Made by a program: the position numbers and the translations under genes. Below are positions 9,128 to 19,600 of a stretch of DNA of 64,000 nucleotides, piece by piece. Each line of letters starts with the position of its first letter. Position 1 is the first letter of the stretch. This DNA is from Bacillota bacterium (GTDB lineage: Bacteria; Bacillota; Clostridia; DSM-8532): assembly GCA_023415825.1 (NCBI GenBank), contig JAEZJF010000018.1, positions 248,001 to 312,000 on the forward strand, given 5' to 3'. The notes below the pieces were generated by a model. The model saw only the letters and a list, made by a program, of their open reading frames with translations. It made no database searches and was not told the DNA's origin.

Positions 9128-12100
9128 ATGAGGAAAAAATCTACAATTGGGAAATTGTTGTCAATCCTACTGACAACGACAATGCTTTCAGCGTTCCTGC
9201 CTGCGACGGCTTTCGCAGTTGGAGATCCGCCGGTATTGGTGTCGGCGAAGGTAATTGAGAACGGCGCCGCGGTGGAGCTGACCTTTGACAAAGGCATGGC
9301 TGCCCCCGGAAGCGGTTCGGCAGGCTTCGCGGTCATGTTCTCCGTCAACGACAAGCAAGTAACCGCGGCACAGCCGGATGGGACGGACAGCACAAAAATC
9401 AGACTGGTCCTTGCGGCCGCAGTCAAGGGAGGAGAGGATATCTGGCTTCGCTATACCCCCGGTACGGTAGCGGCGACAGACGGAGGGACGCTAGCGCAAA
9501 TAGATTATCAGACGGTCAGTAACAGCCTGCCCCACCCGATACTGTCAAATTCTCCCCTGCCGGTCGGTATGACAGGCTGCACCTATTCGCACACCTTCAC
9601 GCTTGCCGCGGAGGGACAGAGACCGTATACCTTCAGCAGCGGAGGTAGCTTACCGAACGGAGTGACGCTTGATCCCGCTACAGGAGAACTGAGCGGCACG
9701 CCAAGCGCGGAAGGAAGCTTCAGCTTCGGAATAAACGTTACGGACAGCGTCGGTGCCTTTGACGGCCGAAATTTCACCATTACCGTTGCTGCTGCGAACA
9801 TGGTCTGTCAAATCGGCGGAACACCATATGCCACATTGGACGCGGCGCTTGGGGCTATCCTTCCCGGCCAGACGGCGATAATCGAGCTGCTGGCGGATAT
9901 TTCATATGATAAGTGCCTGGAGATAACCGACGGCAGAAGCATCACCTTTGCTTTGGCCGGGCACACCCTGACGGTCACCAATAACGATCTTGCAAGCAAT
10001 TACGGGAGCGGGCTTAACGTAACCAAAGGAAGGGTTGGCTATCAAGGAGAGGGTGCATTCAACGTGATCGGCGTTGGTTCCGGCGTGAGAGTATACCCCG
10101 CAAACGGCGACACAGCCTCCGCTACGGTGAGCAGCGCCACCAACACCTCGGATAGCGGTGTCGGCGCGTTCGCCTCAAACGGCGGGAGCCTAGTGGTAAA
10201 CGGCCCGGCCACCGGCGGGTACGGTGGAGCCAGCGCCTCCAGCACCGGCAGCGCCTCCGGCCCCGTCAGCAGCGTTGTTGTCCACGGCAATGCTACCGGT
10301 ACTGCTTCTGACAGCTTCGGAGCAAGCGCGGGTGAGAACGCAAGTGTTACCATCAACGGCACTGCCCAAGGCGGGAGATATGGCGCTTACGCCAACGGCA
10401 GTAACAGCCAGGTCACGATAAGCGATGATGCCATCGGTACCGACAGTGTCAGCCATGGCGCCCATGCCGAGGGAAGCGGGGTCATCCATGTTACAGGAAA
10501 TGTGCAGGGTGGGCAGTACGGTGTTGTCGCCGGCATCGATTCCGTAGTAGACGTCGACAGAAATGTCACCGTCACCGCCGCTGCAAACGGCTGGGGGGTC
10601 AACGCCGAGCGCGGCGCCGTCGTCACCGTGGGTGGCAATATCGTCGCCAGCGGCTCCAGCCTTGGCGTGTTTGCTTCCGGCAGCACCGTCACGGTGGATG
10701 GAGCCATTCAGGCACAGCCCTCCAGGTATATCCAGATATTTGATACGGTCAAGCAGGAGCCCGTATATTTCGACGGAAGTCCGGGAATCCGCACTAACCC
10801 AAGCACCAAGGACGATTATTACACCTACTCCGATTCCAGCAAAACCAGCACCGTTTGGGTCAAGGTTCCTTCCATATCGGTGTGGCCCGCAGGCAGCAGC
10901 CTGACCGCCGATGGAACCACAGATACCAGCACGGTACTGACTTGGCCAGCGGCAACCGGAGCTTTGGACTACGCCATTTACAAAAACAATGCCTTTGCAG
11001 GCGCACCGGGGAAAACACAGACGTATACGGTCACAGGGCTTTCCCCCGACACCGAATACACGTTCCAGGTACAGGCGGCGTACTTACCTGCGGGAGCCAC
11101 TACCGCCACGTGGACGACGGACGGACCATTTGTTACGGTGCGCACAAAGGCGCCGCTGCCCAAGGCAGCCACCCCCAGCGCAACCTTCGCGGCCATCGAT
11201 TTCTGGAGCGGCACGCTGGCGGGTCTGAACACTGATATACAATACAGTGTGAACGGCGGCAGAACCTGGGCACTTGCCACCGGCGCAACGATGACTATCT
11301 ACAACGTAACAGCAGCCAACGGCATACAGGTGCAACAGCTGGGCGATGGCACCACTACCATAGACTCAGACATACAGACTATCACTGTCACCCAAGCGGC
11401 GGTACCAACCGGCCTCAGCAGTGCCAACTGCACCACCGCCGCCCAAAATGACGGTGAGCTGCGGGGCCTAACCACTGCGATGGAATATAAACTGACTAAT
11501 GCTATCGATTGGATTAGCAGCACCGGTAATAACATCACCGGACTTTTAAACGGCACCTATTATGTGCGTGTGAAGGCGGACGGAACTCAGCTGGCCTCGG
11601 AAGAAACCGAGCTGGTGATTCTCCCCTTTGGCCTCACGATAATCCCTGTCCCCGTTGCCAATAGCGGCCTTAAATGGACAGGCAACGAGCAGATCGGTGT
11701 CAACGATGGCACGGGCTACACCCTCAGCGGAACCTGTCGAGCAACGGATGTGAGTTTGAATGGTTATCCCGTCACGGCGACGCTGCAACCCGGCTACGCC
11801 TGGGCTGACGGCACCACTGAGGTTAAGCATATCCTTTGGAACATCGTCAAAGCAGATGCACTGGCGGCTCCCATCGGGCTTATCGGTGTGGCTCCCACCA
11901 CCGTGGGCGGCTCCAACGGTAAAATAACCGGCACAACCGCCACCATGGAGTATGCCAATAGCACCGACTTTGCCAATGCGGCTGACTGCTTGGCCGTTGA
12001 GACCACCGGCTTGGCGGCGGGAACCTACTATGTGCGGATGAAAGCCAGCGCTAACCATGAAGCCGGTGCTTATGCCACCATCACCGTACCCAGCAGCGGC

Positions 12101-13588
12101 AGTTATAATCCCCCGTCGGGTGACAGCGATGACAGAGGCAGCTACACCCCCCCCACACCAAATATCACCATCAACAAAAAGCCTGATCAGCCCACTATGG
12201 CGTCCATGAATCTGGCTGCGACGGTGAATCAGAATAGAGCTGCGACTGTCACCATCACCGAGGCACAGGTCAAGGCACTGATTGACGCAGCGAAAAAGGA
12301 CGCAGAGAACAAAGGGAAAGCAGTGGACGGCATTGGCGCTGCGCTGAATATCCAACTCGGCGTGGACGGGAAAAGTGTCAGCGTGAAGCTGGATGAAAAA
12401 GCCCTTGCCCTGCTGGAAAAGGAAGGTGTGAAACGCTTTGATGTGAATACCCCGCTTGTGAGCTTTTCCTTTGACAAAATAGCCATTCAGGAAATGAAGT
12501 CCCAGGCAATAGGAACCGTCACCCTTACGGCCACTCCTGTTACCAAGCTGTCTGACGCGGCGAAGACGCTGATCGGCAAACGGCCTGTTTATGACCTGAC
12601 TGTAAGCTATCAGAAAAACGGTAAGACAGAATATATTTCCGATTTTAAAAAAGGCACGGTCATGCTGGGCATCCCCTACCAGCCTGCATCTGATGAAAGC
12701 GCTCCCAACCTCTACAGTGTATATGTAGACAGGAATGGGAAACCGCAGTTACTGACCAATTCCAGCTATGACAATGGCCAGTTGATTTTTGGCAGGAACA
12801 GTCTGTCAACCTACGGTGTTGGGTACAAGGCACCGGCACCGGCTTTCACCGATACTTTGATGCATTGGGCAAAGGACAGCATTGATTTTGTCGCCAGCCG
12901 CGGGCTTATCTCCGGCACAGGCGCAACAGCCTTCTCACCCAATACGGCCATCACCCGTTCAGACTTCCTTATGGCATTGGTTAAGCTCTCCGGAGTGGAT
13001 GTGCGCGGCTATAAGGCATCCAGCTTCACGGATGTTAATAGCGTAAGCCCCGCCATGCCATATATCGAATGGGCATTGAAGAATGGTGTTATACAGGGTA
13101 TCGGCGGAGGTAGATTTGGACCGGATATGCAGATCACTCGCGAACAGATGGCAGCTATAATGGCAAATTACGCCAAGGCAACCGGCTACAAATTGCCTGT
13201 GTCACGGCAGGCTATCACCTTTGCTGACGACGCAAAAATCGGTTCATGGGCAAAGGCGGCGGTAAAAGCCCTTCAGCAAACAGGCATCATCGTGGGTAAA
13301 AACAATAATCTGTTTGACCCGCAGGCAAGCGCTACCCGTGCTGAGGCTTCAATCATCCTGCGCTGCTTCGTGGAGCTTGTCATTGACGAGGGTACAGCAC
13401 GAGGCTGGAGTCAGAACGACGCCGGACAGTGGCAGTATATCAATGAAAACGGCAAGCTTGTCACCGGATGGCTTACCGCGGAAGATTCCAAGTATTACTT
13501 CACCTCTGACGGTATCATGGTATCCGGCAAGTGGCTCCAGATCGATGGCAAATGGTATTACTTCTACGCAGATGGTTCCCTTGCCTGA
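9128..13588 (+). CDS. Large secreted multidomain SLH and cell-wall-binding protein
   Basis: A 1486-aa exported protein with AAGGAGA upstream. In order: signal peptide (about 1-32, ending TAFA); a SwmB-like beta domain (about 36-140); an Ig/cadherin-like putative binding domain (PNGVTLDPATGELSGTPSAEG); a Gly/Ser/Thr-rich beta-helix-like stretch (about 290-540); a fibronectin type III domain (about 580-680); two further short beta modules; a Pro-rich linker near 990; a domain shared with the neighbouring giant protein (about 1030-1235); three SLH repeats (about 1240-1420); and two choline-binding-type repeats at the end (GWLTAEDSKYYFTSDG, KWYYFYADGSLA). It is probably an adhesin or surface-layer component held by secondary wall polymer. 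The stop codon interrupts what reads like the normal continuation of the last repeat. Confidence 0.93.
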   Translation: MRKKSTIGKLLSILLTTTMLSAFLPATAFAVGDPPVLVSAKVIENGAAVELTFDKGMAAPGSGSAGFAVMFSVNDKQVTAAQPDGTDSTKIRLVLAAAVKGGEDIWLRYTPGTVAATDGGTLAQIDYQTVSNSLPHPILSNSPLPVGMTGCTYSHTFTLAAEGQRPYTFSSGGSLPNGVTLDPATGELSGTPSAEGSFSFGINVTDSVGAFDGRNFTITVAAANMVCQIGGTPYATLDAALGAILPGQTAIIELLADISYDKCLEITDGRSITFALAGHTLTVTNNDLASNYGSGLNVTKGRVGYQGEGAFNVIGVGSGVRVYPANGDTASATVSSATNTSDSGVGAFASNGGSLVVNGPATGGYGGASASSTGSASGPVSSVVVHGNATGTASDSFGASAGENASVTINGTAQGGRYGAYANGSNSQVTISDDAIGTDSVSHGAHAEGSGVIHVTGNVQGGQYGVVAGIDSVVDVDRNVTVTAAANGWGVNAERGAVVTVGGNIVASGSSLGVFASGSTVTVDGAIQAQPSRYIQIFDTVKQEPVYFDGSPGIRTNPSTKDDYYTYSDSSKTSTVWVKVPSISVWPAGSSLTADGTTDTSTVLTWPAATGALDYAIYKNNAFAGAPGKTQTYTVTGLSPDTEYTFQVQAAYLPAGATTATWTTDGPFVTVRTKAPLPKAATPSATFAAIDFWSGTLAGLNTDIQYSVNGGRTWALATGATMTIYNVTAANGIQVQQLGDGTTTIDSDIQTITVTQAAVPTGLSSANCTTAAQNDGELRGLTTAMEYKLTNAIDWISSTGNNITGLLNGTYYVRVKADGTQLASEETELVILPFGLTIIPVPVANSGLKWTGNEQIGVNDGTGYTLSGTCRATDVSLNGYPVTATLQPGYAWADGTTEVKHILWNIVKADALAAPIGLIGVAPTTVGGSNGKITGTTATMEYANSTDFANAADCLAVETTGLAAGTYYVRMKASANHEAGAYATITVPSSGSYNPPSGDSDDRGSYTPPTPNITINKKPDQPTMASMNLAATVNQNRAATVTITEAQVKALIDAAKKDAENKGKAVDGIGAALNIQLGVDGKSVSVKLDEKALALLEKEGVKRFDVNTPLVSFSFDKIAIQEMKSQAIGTVTLTATPVTKLSDAAKTLIGKRPVYDLTVSYQKNGKTEYISDFKKGTVMLGIPYQPASDESAPNLYSVYVDRNGKPQLLTNSSYDNGQLIFGRNSLSTYGVGYKAPAPAFTDTLMHWAKDSIDFVASRGLISGTGATAFSPNTAITRSDFLMALVKLSGVDVRGYKASSFTDVNSVSPAMPYIEWALKNGVIQGIGGGRFGPDMQITREQMAAIMANYAKATGYKLPVSRQAITFADDAKIGSWAKAAVKALQQTGIIVGKNNNLFDPQASATRAEASIILRCFVELVIDEGTARGWSQNDAGQWQYINENGKLVTGWLTAEDSKYYFTSDGIMVSGKWLQIDGKWYYFYADGSLA

Positions 13589-13611
13589 GGCACTAAGGTG
13601 GGCGACTATGA

Positions 13612-13648
13612 AGCACAGGGAGTCAAATTATCGACTCCCTGTGCTTTT
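13612..13648. terminator. Bidirectional terminator between two convergent giant genes
   Basis: A perfect 13-bp stem (AGCACAGGGAGTC/GACTCCCTGTGCT) with an 8-nt loop, T-rich on both strands. It starts 24 bp after the 9128-13588 stop and 18 bp before the 13666-21228 stop, so it can serve both. Confidence 0.92.
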
Positions 13649-13665
13649 ATCTCTGTATTGTCTTG

Positions 13666-16600
13666 CTAATTTTTACAAACCTGTTTTGACAACAGGTTAT
13701 AGAGCACCTGTGCCATTTCCGCTCTTGTTGTAGTTGCTATCGGAGTGAGCTTTCCACCGCTACCGCTGACGATTCCCGTCTGTACCATTAAGGTCATGGC
13801 ATCCTTTGCATAGGAGGCAATCTGTCCTGCATCACTAAAGGCTGATAACGGTTTTCCCATATCACCCTGCGGCAGCCTATTGATTACCTTTAGCGCATTA
13901 TACAAAAGTGTGAACATTTCCTGTCTGGTGATCTCCTTTTCCGGTGCGAACATATTATTACCTATGCCGCCCGATATGCCCAATCTCTTTGCTGCAGCCA
14001 AATAACCGGTATAATAAGTGTTGCCGCTATCTGAAAAGTTATCCTTTGAGCTTGTATCGGGAGCTATTCTATAGGCCCTCATCATCATAACTAGGAATTC
14101 GCCGCGGGTCAGCCTTGCGCCGGGACTGAAATTGCCGGCACCTGTGCCTGTGGTAATCTGTCTTGCGGCGATAAAGCCTACCGCCTTTTTATACCATGCG
14201 TTTTCCGCCACGTCCTTGAAAGTTACCTTATTGTAAGCCACCGCATAAGTTGAGAAATGATCCGTATTGAAAACTACGCCTCCCGATCTGATAAGAGTAT
14301 CGCCCATCCCTCTGATAAAAGTGCCGTCTGTGTTGCTAATGCCGGGGATACCATTTGCACTCCCCTGCGGGCTGACATAGCTGCCGCCTAATATCTGAGT
14401 GCCTCCTGATGGACTGACGTAGCACCCTACAAGCAAGTCGGTATCCTCATCGGCTGTCGGAGTATAGGGTATAAAAACCTCTGCATTTCCTCCGAGCTGC
14501 GATATGGAGACCTCTCCGCCGGTAACACTGAAATCAAGCGCAGGCCTAACACCTACAAGCTGTTGCGTCGCCGGTGGAAGAGAGCCGGAGTCTGCCCGGG
14601 CAATATTGATATCAGTCGTTCCCGTCCCTGTTCCGGCCAGGGTTAAAAGGGCACTGCTATCAAAGGTGACATAAGCCATCGGTGTGGAAACAGTCAGAGC
14701 CCCAACTCCGTTTTGAACCGCCTGTCCTAGAGCACCCTGTGGAAGTACTATATCTACCGTAGATGCTGCGGAAGGTGCCTGTACCACGATTGCCACCTGT
14801 ACAGTCATATCCCCTGCCTGACTCTGCGCAAGGGTGACTGCACTGGTTATGGCATCGCTCAGTTGAGTCTGAGTGACTGTTGAACTTGCATTGCCGCTGC
14901 TACTGGTAATAGTTGCTGCCGTTATCGTAACAGTGACAGTGTTTCCTATTATAGTGGTTTGTGTCTGCTGTCCCTGAGCCGGGGGTGTTACAGGCGGGTT
15001 ACTCGTTCCATCGTTACCGCCGGTGGACGGATTGTTTACCGTTAGTGTGCCACTCTCGAAAGCGGTACCAGCCGCTGTGTAGTTGTCGGTGTAGGTTATC
15101 CCTGTCAAATTCACAGTGATGGGATAACTGCCCGCTGTTTTGCCATCGGCTGTGCAGGAGACCGTTGGCGTACCAATCAACGCCGTTTCGCCGGAAAGCT
15201 GGCCGTCCACAGTGTAGGTGAAAGCCGGAAGCGCACCGCCCCTTGTCATGCTTTTGCCGTCCGCCTTCACCGTAACAGGCCGTTTTTCGATGGTAAAAGG
15301 ATAGCTTTGACTGCCTGTGTAGACTGGATTGCTATTCGGCACGGATATAGTTAACTGGTACGCGCCTGCGCTTTTCGGTGCGGCGGAGCCGGAGTAGCCC
15401 ACACCGTCCGTTGACTCGTACAGCACGTCAAATTCAGAGATTCCCGCCGGATTGTTTGAACCCCAGGTGAAGCTCGGCGTTCCGGAGTAAGCGTAAGGGT
15501 TGCTATTGTATATGCCGCCCATCATGGTCACACCGGAAATGGTGACCGGGATTCGGTTCACCGTCCTGATGACGATGGTAACTGTAAAGTCGCTGTAGTT
15601 CGCACTCGTGACCGTGCCAATGAGTTTGGCTTCCTTGCCCTCAGCCGTTATCCTTGCCACGCTGATGGTTGCAGGGAAGGTAAACGGGCCGGTTTGCGGT
15701 AGAGCTGCCATCACGCCGTCTGCATTATCAACCGTTGTAAGGTCGTAGCTGACAGTCCCCAAATCATCTTTCCCCGTGAGGCCGGCGAGGAGGGTTTCGA
15801 ATTCCTGATAGCTCAAGGTGTAGTCTTTGGCCAGGTTGGTGGCAACACCCATATTATAAGTCACATCGGAAATCATGCCCTTTTGGATGGTCTGGCCTGA
15901 AAGGGTCAGGCTTCCGTTGTCAAGGGTATAGTTATTTGCTTTGGCAGTATTGTTCAGCGTAACGATGGCCGTGACGGTTTTGCCGCCGCCCACGCTTGCG
16001 CTGTCAAATGCCGCGCCGGTTACGGTGTAATCTGTACCCAGCGTAAGGCTTTCCCCATTTTGGAGGCCGCCGAAGGCCACGGCGGCGATGGCCGCATCCG
16101 TTGTGCTGTCATAGGCTTTCGTCTCAATCGTTCCGCCAATGATGGTCAGCGGGGCCTTGCCGATGGTGAAGCTTTTGCTGGCCTTACCTTGATAATTGCC
16201 GATACCGTCGGCGCTCACACCCGCCGTGCCTACATTGATATTACCGGCATAAGATGTTAAATAATCCGTGTCTGGCGTAAGCGTTGTGCTGCCGTCCTGC
16301 ACGGTGATGTCGGGCTCCTGCTCCACGCCAGTATAAGTGAAAGAGCCTCCCGCCAGCGTAAGCATACTGTCGGTCAGCGTTTTCGATTCTATCGTACCGG
16401 AAAAGCCGGACAACTCCAGACGATATTTATATGCCTCATTACCGATGAGTGAAAGGCCCGTGACGACGACTGCCTTGTTAGTTCCCGCATTTGCATTGTT
16501 AAATGCAGCGGAAGGAATGCCCGAGAGCGTAACGTCATCGCCGGGCGCAATGTTTGTCAAAACAAGCTCTGCCGTGCCGCTGAGGACGGCGGCGACTGTG

Positions 16601-19600
16601 CCATCGTAGGTTTTGGTGTTAACTGTCAGTCCTGTGACGGTGAGTGGGATAGTGTCCACGATTTTCACGGTGATAACCGCAGTGAAATCGTTGTAGTTGA
16701 TGCTGGAAATCGTCACAGTAATCGTAGCGGTCTTGTCCGCGTCGGCTACCGATTGTACGGGGATCGTCAGCTTTTCGCCGGAGGTGTAGGTGAATGTGCC
16801 TGTATTCAGCACACCATCCCCGTTTGGAGTGATCACTGGGGCATATGTCACCGTCCCCAGCGTACCGGTCAGATCGGGCAGCAGAGTGGTCAGGTCGAAT
16901 TCATAGTTTCTCGCGTGACCCTTAACCGCATTAAAGGTCTGATTGACACCGGCTGGCGCGGCTGCTTTTCCGATAGCCTGACCTGACAGAGTCAGGCTTC
17001 CATCGGACAGGGTGTAGTTGCCGGCTTTCGGAGTGCCTCCCAGCACCACAATACCGGTAACGGTCTTGCCGCCGCCTGCGCTTGTGCTGTCAAATACCGC
17101 TCCAGTGACGGTGTAATCTGTACCAAGCGTCAGAGTTTCGCCGTGCTGCAGGCCGCTGAAGGTTACGCTGATTACATCCGCGTCCGTCGTGCTATCATAG
17201 GTTTTAGGTGCCACCGTACCGCCCGTAATGGTCAACGCCGCCTTGCCGATGGTGAAATCTCTGCTGACCGTGCCCTGATAATTGTCCTTACCCGTGACGC
17301 TTACACTCGCTGTGCCCGCGTTGATATTGCCGGTATATGACGTTAAATAATCGTCGTCCTGCAAAAGCGTTTGGCCGCCATCCTCCATGTTAATGCCGGG
17401 CTCCTGCGCAAGGCCGGTATAAGTAAAGGGACCTTCCTCCAACGTCAGCATGGCTTCTGTCAGTGCTTTGGGCGCAATGGTATAGCTCACGCCGGTTTTT
17501 TCGCCGGTGAAGTTGCCGATACCGGTGAGCATGAGTGTGACCGTACCTGCATTGGCGCCCGCACTGGTGCCCGGACCGTCGGTGCTTGTGACGGTAACGG
17601 TGTAATCTGTATCCTTGACCAATGTGGCACCGTCGAAGCTCACCGTGATGTCCGGTGTAATCGGCAAACCGGTGTAGGTATAGGCACCGTTCACCGTTAT
17701 GGTGGCATACTGGATATCCCGCTCGGTCAGGTACAGCCCGCCGTCGCCGGACTGGCCGGAAAAGCCAATGAGGGTGGGCAGCTTGCCGGGGATGATGGTC
17801 CAGACAGCTGTATCCCAGTTCATGATGTCCCGCCAGAAGGATATACCTCTCAGTACGGTCTGGATGGATACATCTGCGCCGTCAAGACCGTTGGCAGTCT
17901 TATCGGTGCCGCCGCTGAGCATACCGGAAAAGGCATGGTTGTTGTAAAGCGTACTTGTTTCGTTGTAAGCTCTGCCTAAAATACGCTTGACCCAATTATC
18001 CTGTGTCACGCCGGGGCTGAGGACAACGCAGTTTTGTATGGTACCGTTAGTCAGAAAGCCGGCTACACCGCCCGTGTAGCTGTTACCGTTGAAATTTCCC
18101 GTCACATAGCAGTTCTGCACCTTAGCGCCGGAGCCCGCCGTACCTGCGATACCGCCCATAGTGCCGCTGCCGCTGACCGCAGCGGTGGTGTAACAGTTTT
18201 GCACAACGCTGACTAATCCAACCTGTCCCGCAATGCCGCCTGCGCCGCTAAAGCCGCCGCTGATTGCTCCGGTCGTGTAGCAACCCTGCACAACGCTGTA
18301 GCTGTCCATATACCCGGCCACGACTCCTACGCTGCCCATACCGGTTGTCGTAATATTTACATCCGTGACCGCCAGGTTGGAAACCGAGCCGTTATTTAAA
18401 TATCCGAACAGTCCTCCGGCATAGTAGTTCTGAAATTCATTGTTGATGTACAACCCGCTGATGGTCTTGTGGTTGCCGTCAAAGTGGCCCTTGAACGGCG
18501 CAGCTTCGGCTTTGCCGGTGGGCACCCAGCCCTTGCCGTCGTTAAAGCCGGTGTTGGAAGGGCCGTAGCCTGAGAGATCCAGGTCGGCGATCAGCTTGTA
18601 ATATTTATCGTTGTAGTTGGTATCGCCCGCGTTCACCAGCTCGGCCAGCTTAGCCAACTGGGTGGCGGTATTGATGAGGTAAGGAGTGCCCGATGTGCCG
18701 TCGCCGCCCGCGAAGTGATTCGTTACCGTCAACTTGGCCCTGATGTGGGCGGGCATTGGTACTGTTTCGCCGAAAAGTCCGGGCAGGGAACCGTCGGCAT
18801 AGGTCCACGGGTCGCTGCCAAAATCCCCCGGCAGGTTTGTGACTAGCTGCAGTTGGTCGGCGGTCCTGCTTGCGCCATGTATTCCCGTAGCATCGCTGGC
18901 AGTGGAAAGCTGGCCGCCTGATTTATTCAAAATCCAGTCGAAGGCCGCATTGTCAGCGAGGGTGCTGTCGCTGGCTTTATACCCTGCCACGCGCCCTATG
19001 CTTGTGCCAGCGCTACTTATACTAGGATTCAGCGCGGCGCAGTTCTGCACAATATGACTGCCGTATTCAACAGTACCGGCCACACCGCCGACATAATTTT
19101 TACTACTGACCGCACCGGTGGAATAACAGTTCCGCACGGTATTTGCGCCATCGTAAACATTCCCGACCACACCGCCAGCACTGCCGCCCGTGGTGCTGCC
19201 CGCGTTGACATTGCCTGTGGCATAGCAGTCTTGTATGATACTGCTTTTTTCAATGGTGCCGGCCACGCCTCCTGAATTATAGGTATAACTCTCGCCGCTG
19301 ACATCAACGGCAGCGGAACAGCTTAGCATTCTGCTGCTATTATAAACATCGCCGGCCACACCGCCTACATTGTAGGACTTGCCGCTGACAGTCCCTGAGG
19401 CATGGCAGTTTTGTATAGTGGTGCTGTTAAGATATCCGGCCGCCATGCCGACATTGTTATTCCCGCCGACCGCTCCACTGACCGTGAAGTTTTCCAGCGT
19501 GCCACCGCTAACGTAGCCGAACAACCCGGCATAATTGCGGCTGCCGTCATTAATATAAAGCCCGGCAACGGTCTTGCCGCCACCGTCAAAGTGTCCCTTA

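Noticed and set aside
9950..10750. Repetitive Gly/Ser/Thr-rich DNA considered as a tandem repeat array
   Set aside because: The units are irregular at DNA level and are explained by a beta-helix-like protein region.
11546..12355. Long minus-strand open frame inside the 1486-aa surface gene
   Set aside because: It is a shadow of a repetitive GC-rich coding region, has unlike-protein composition, and overlaps a gene with clear domains.
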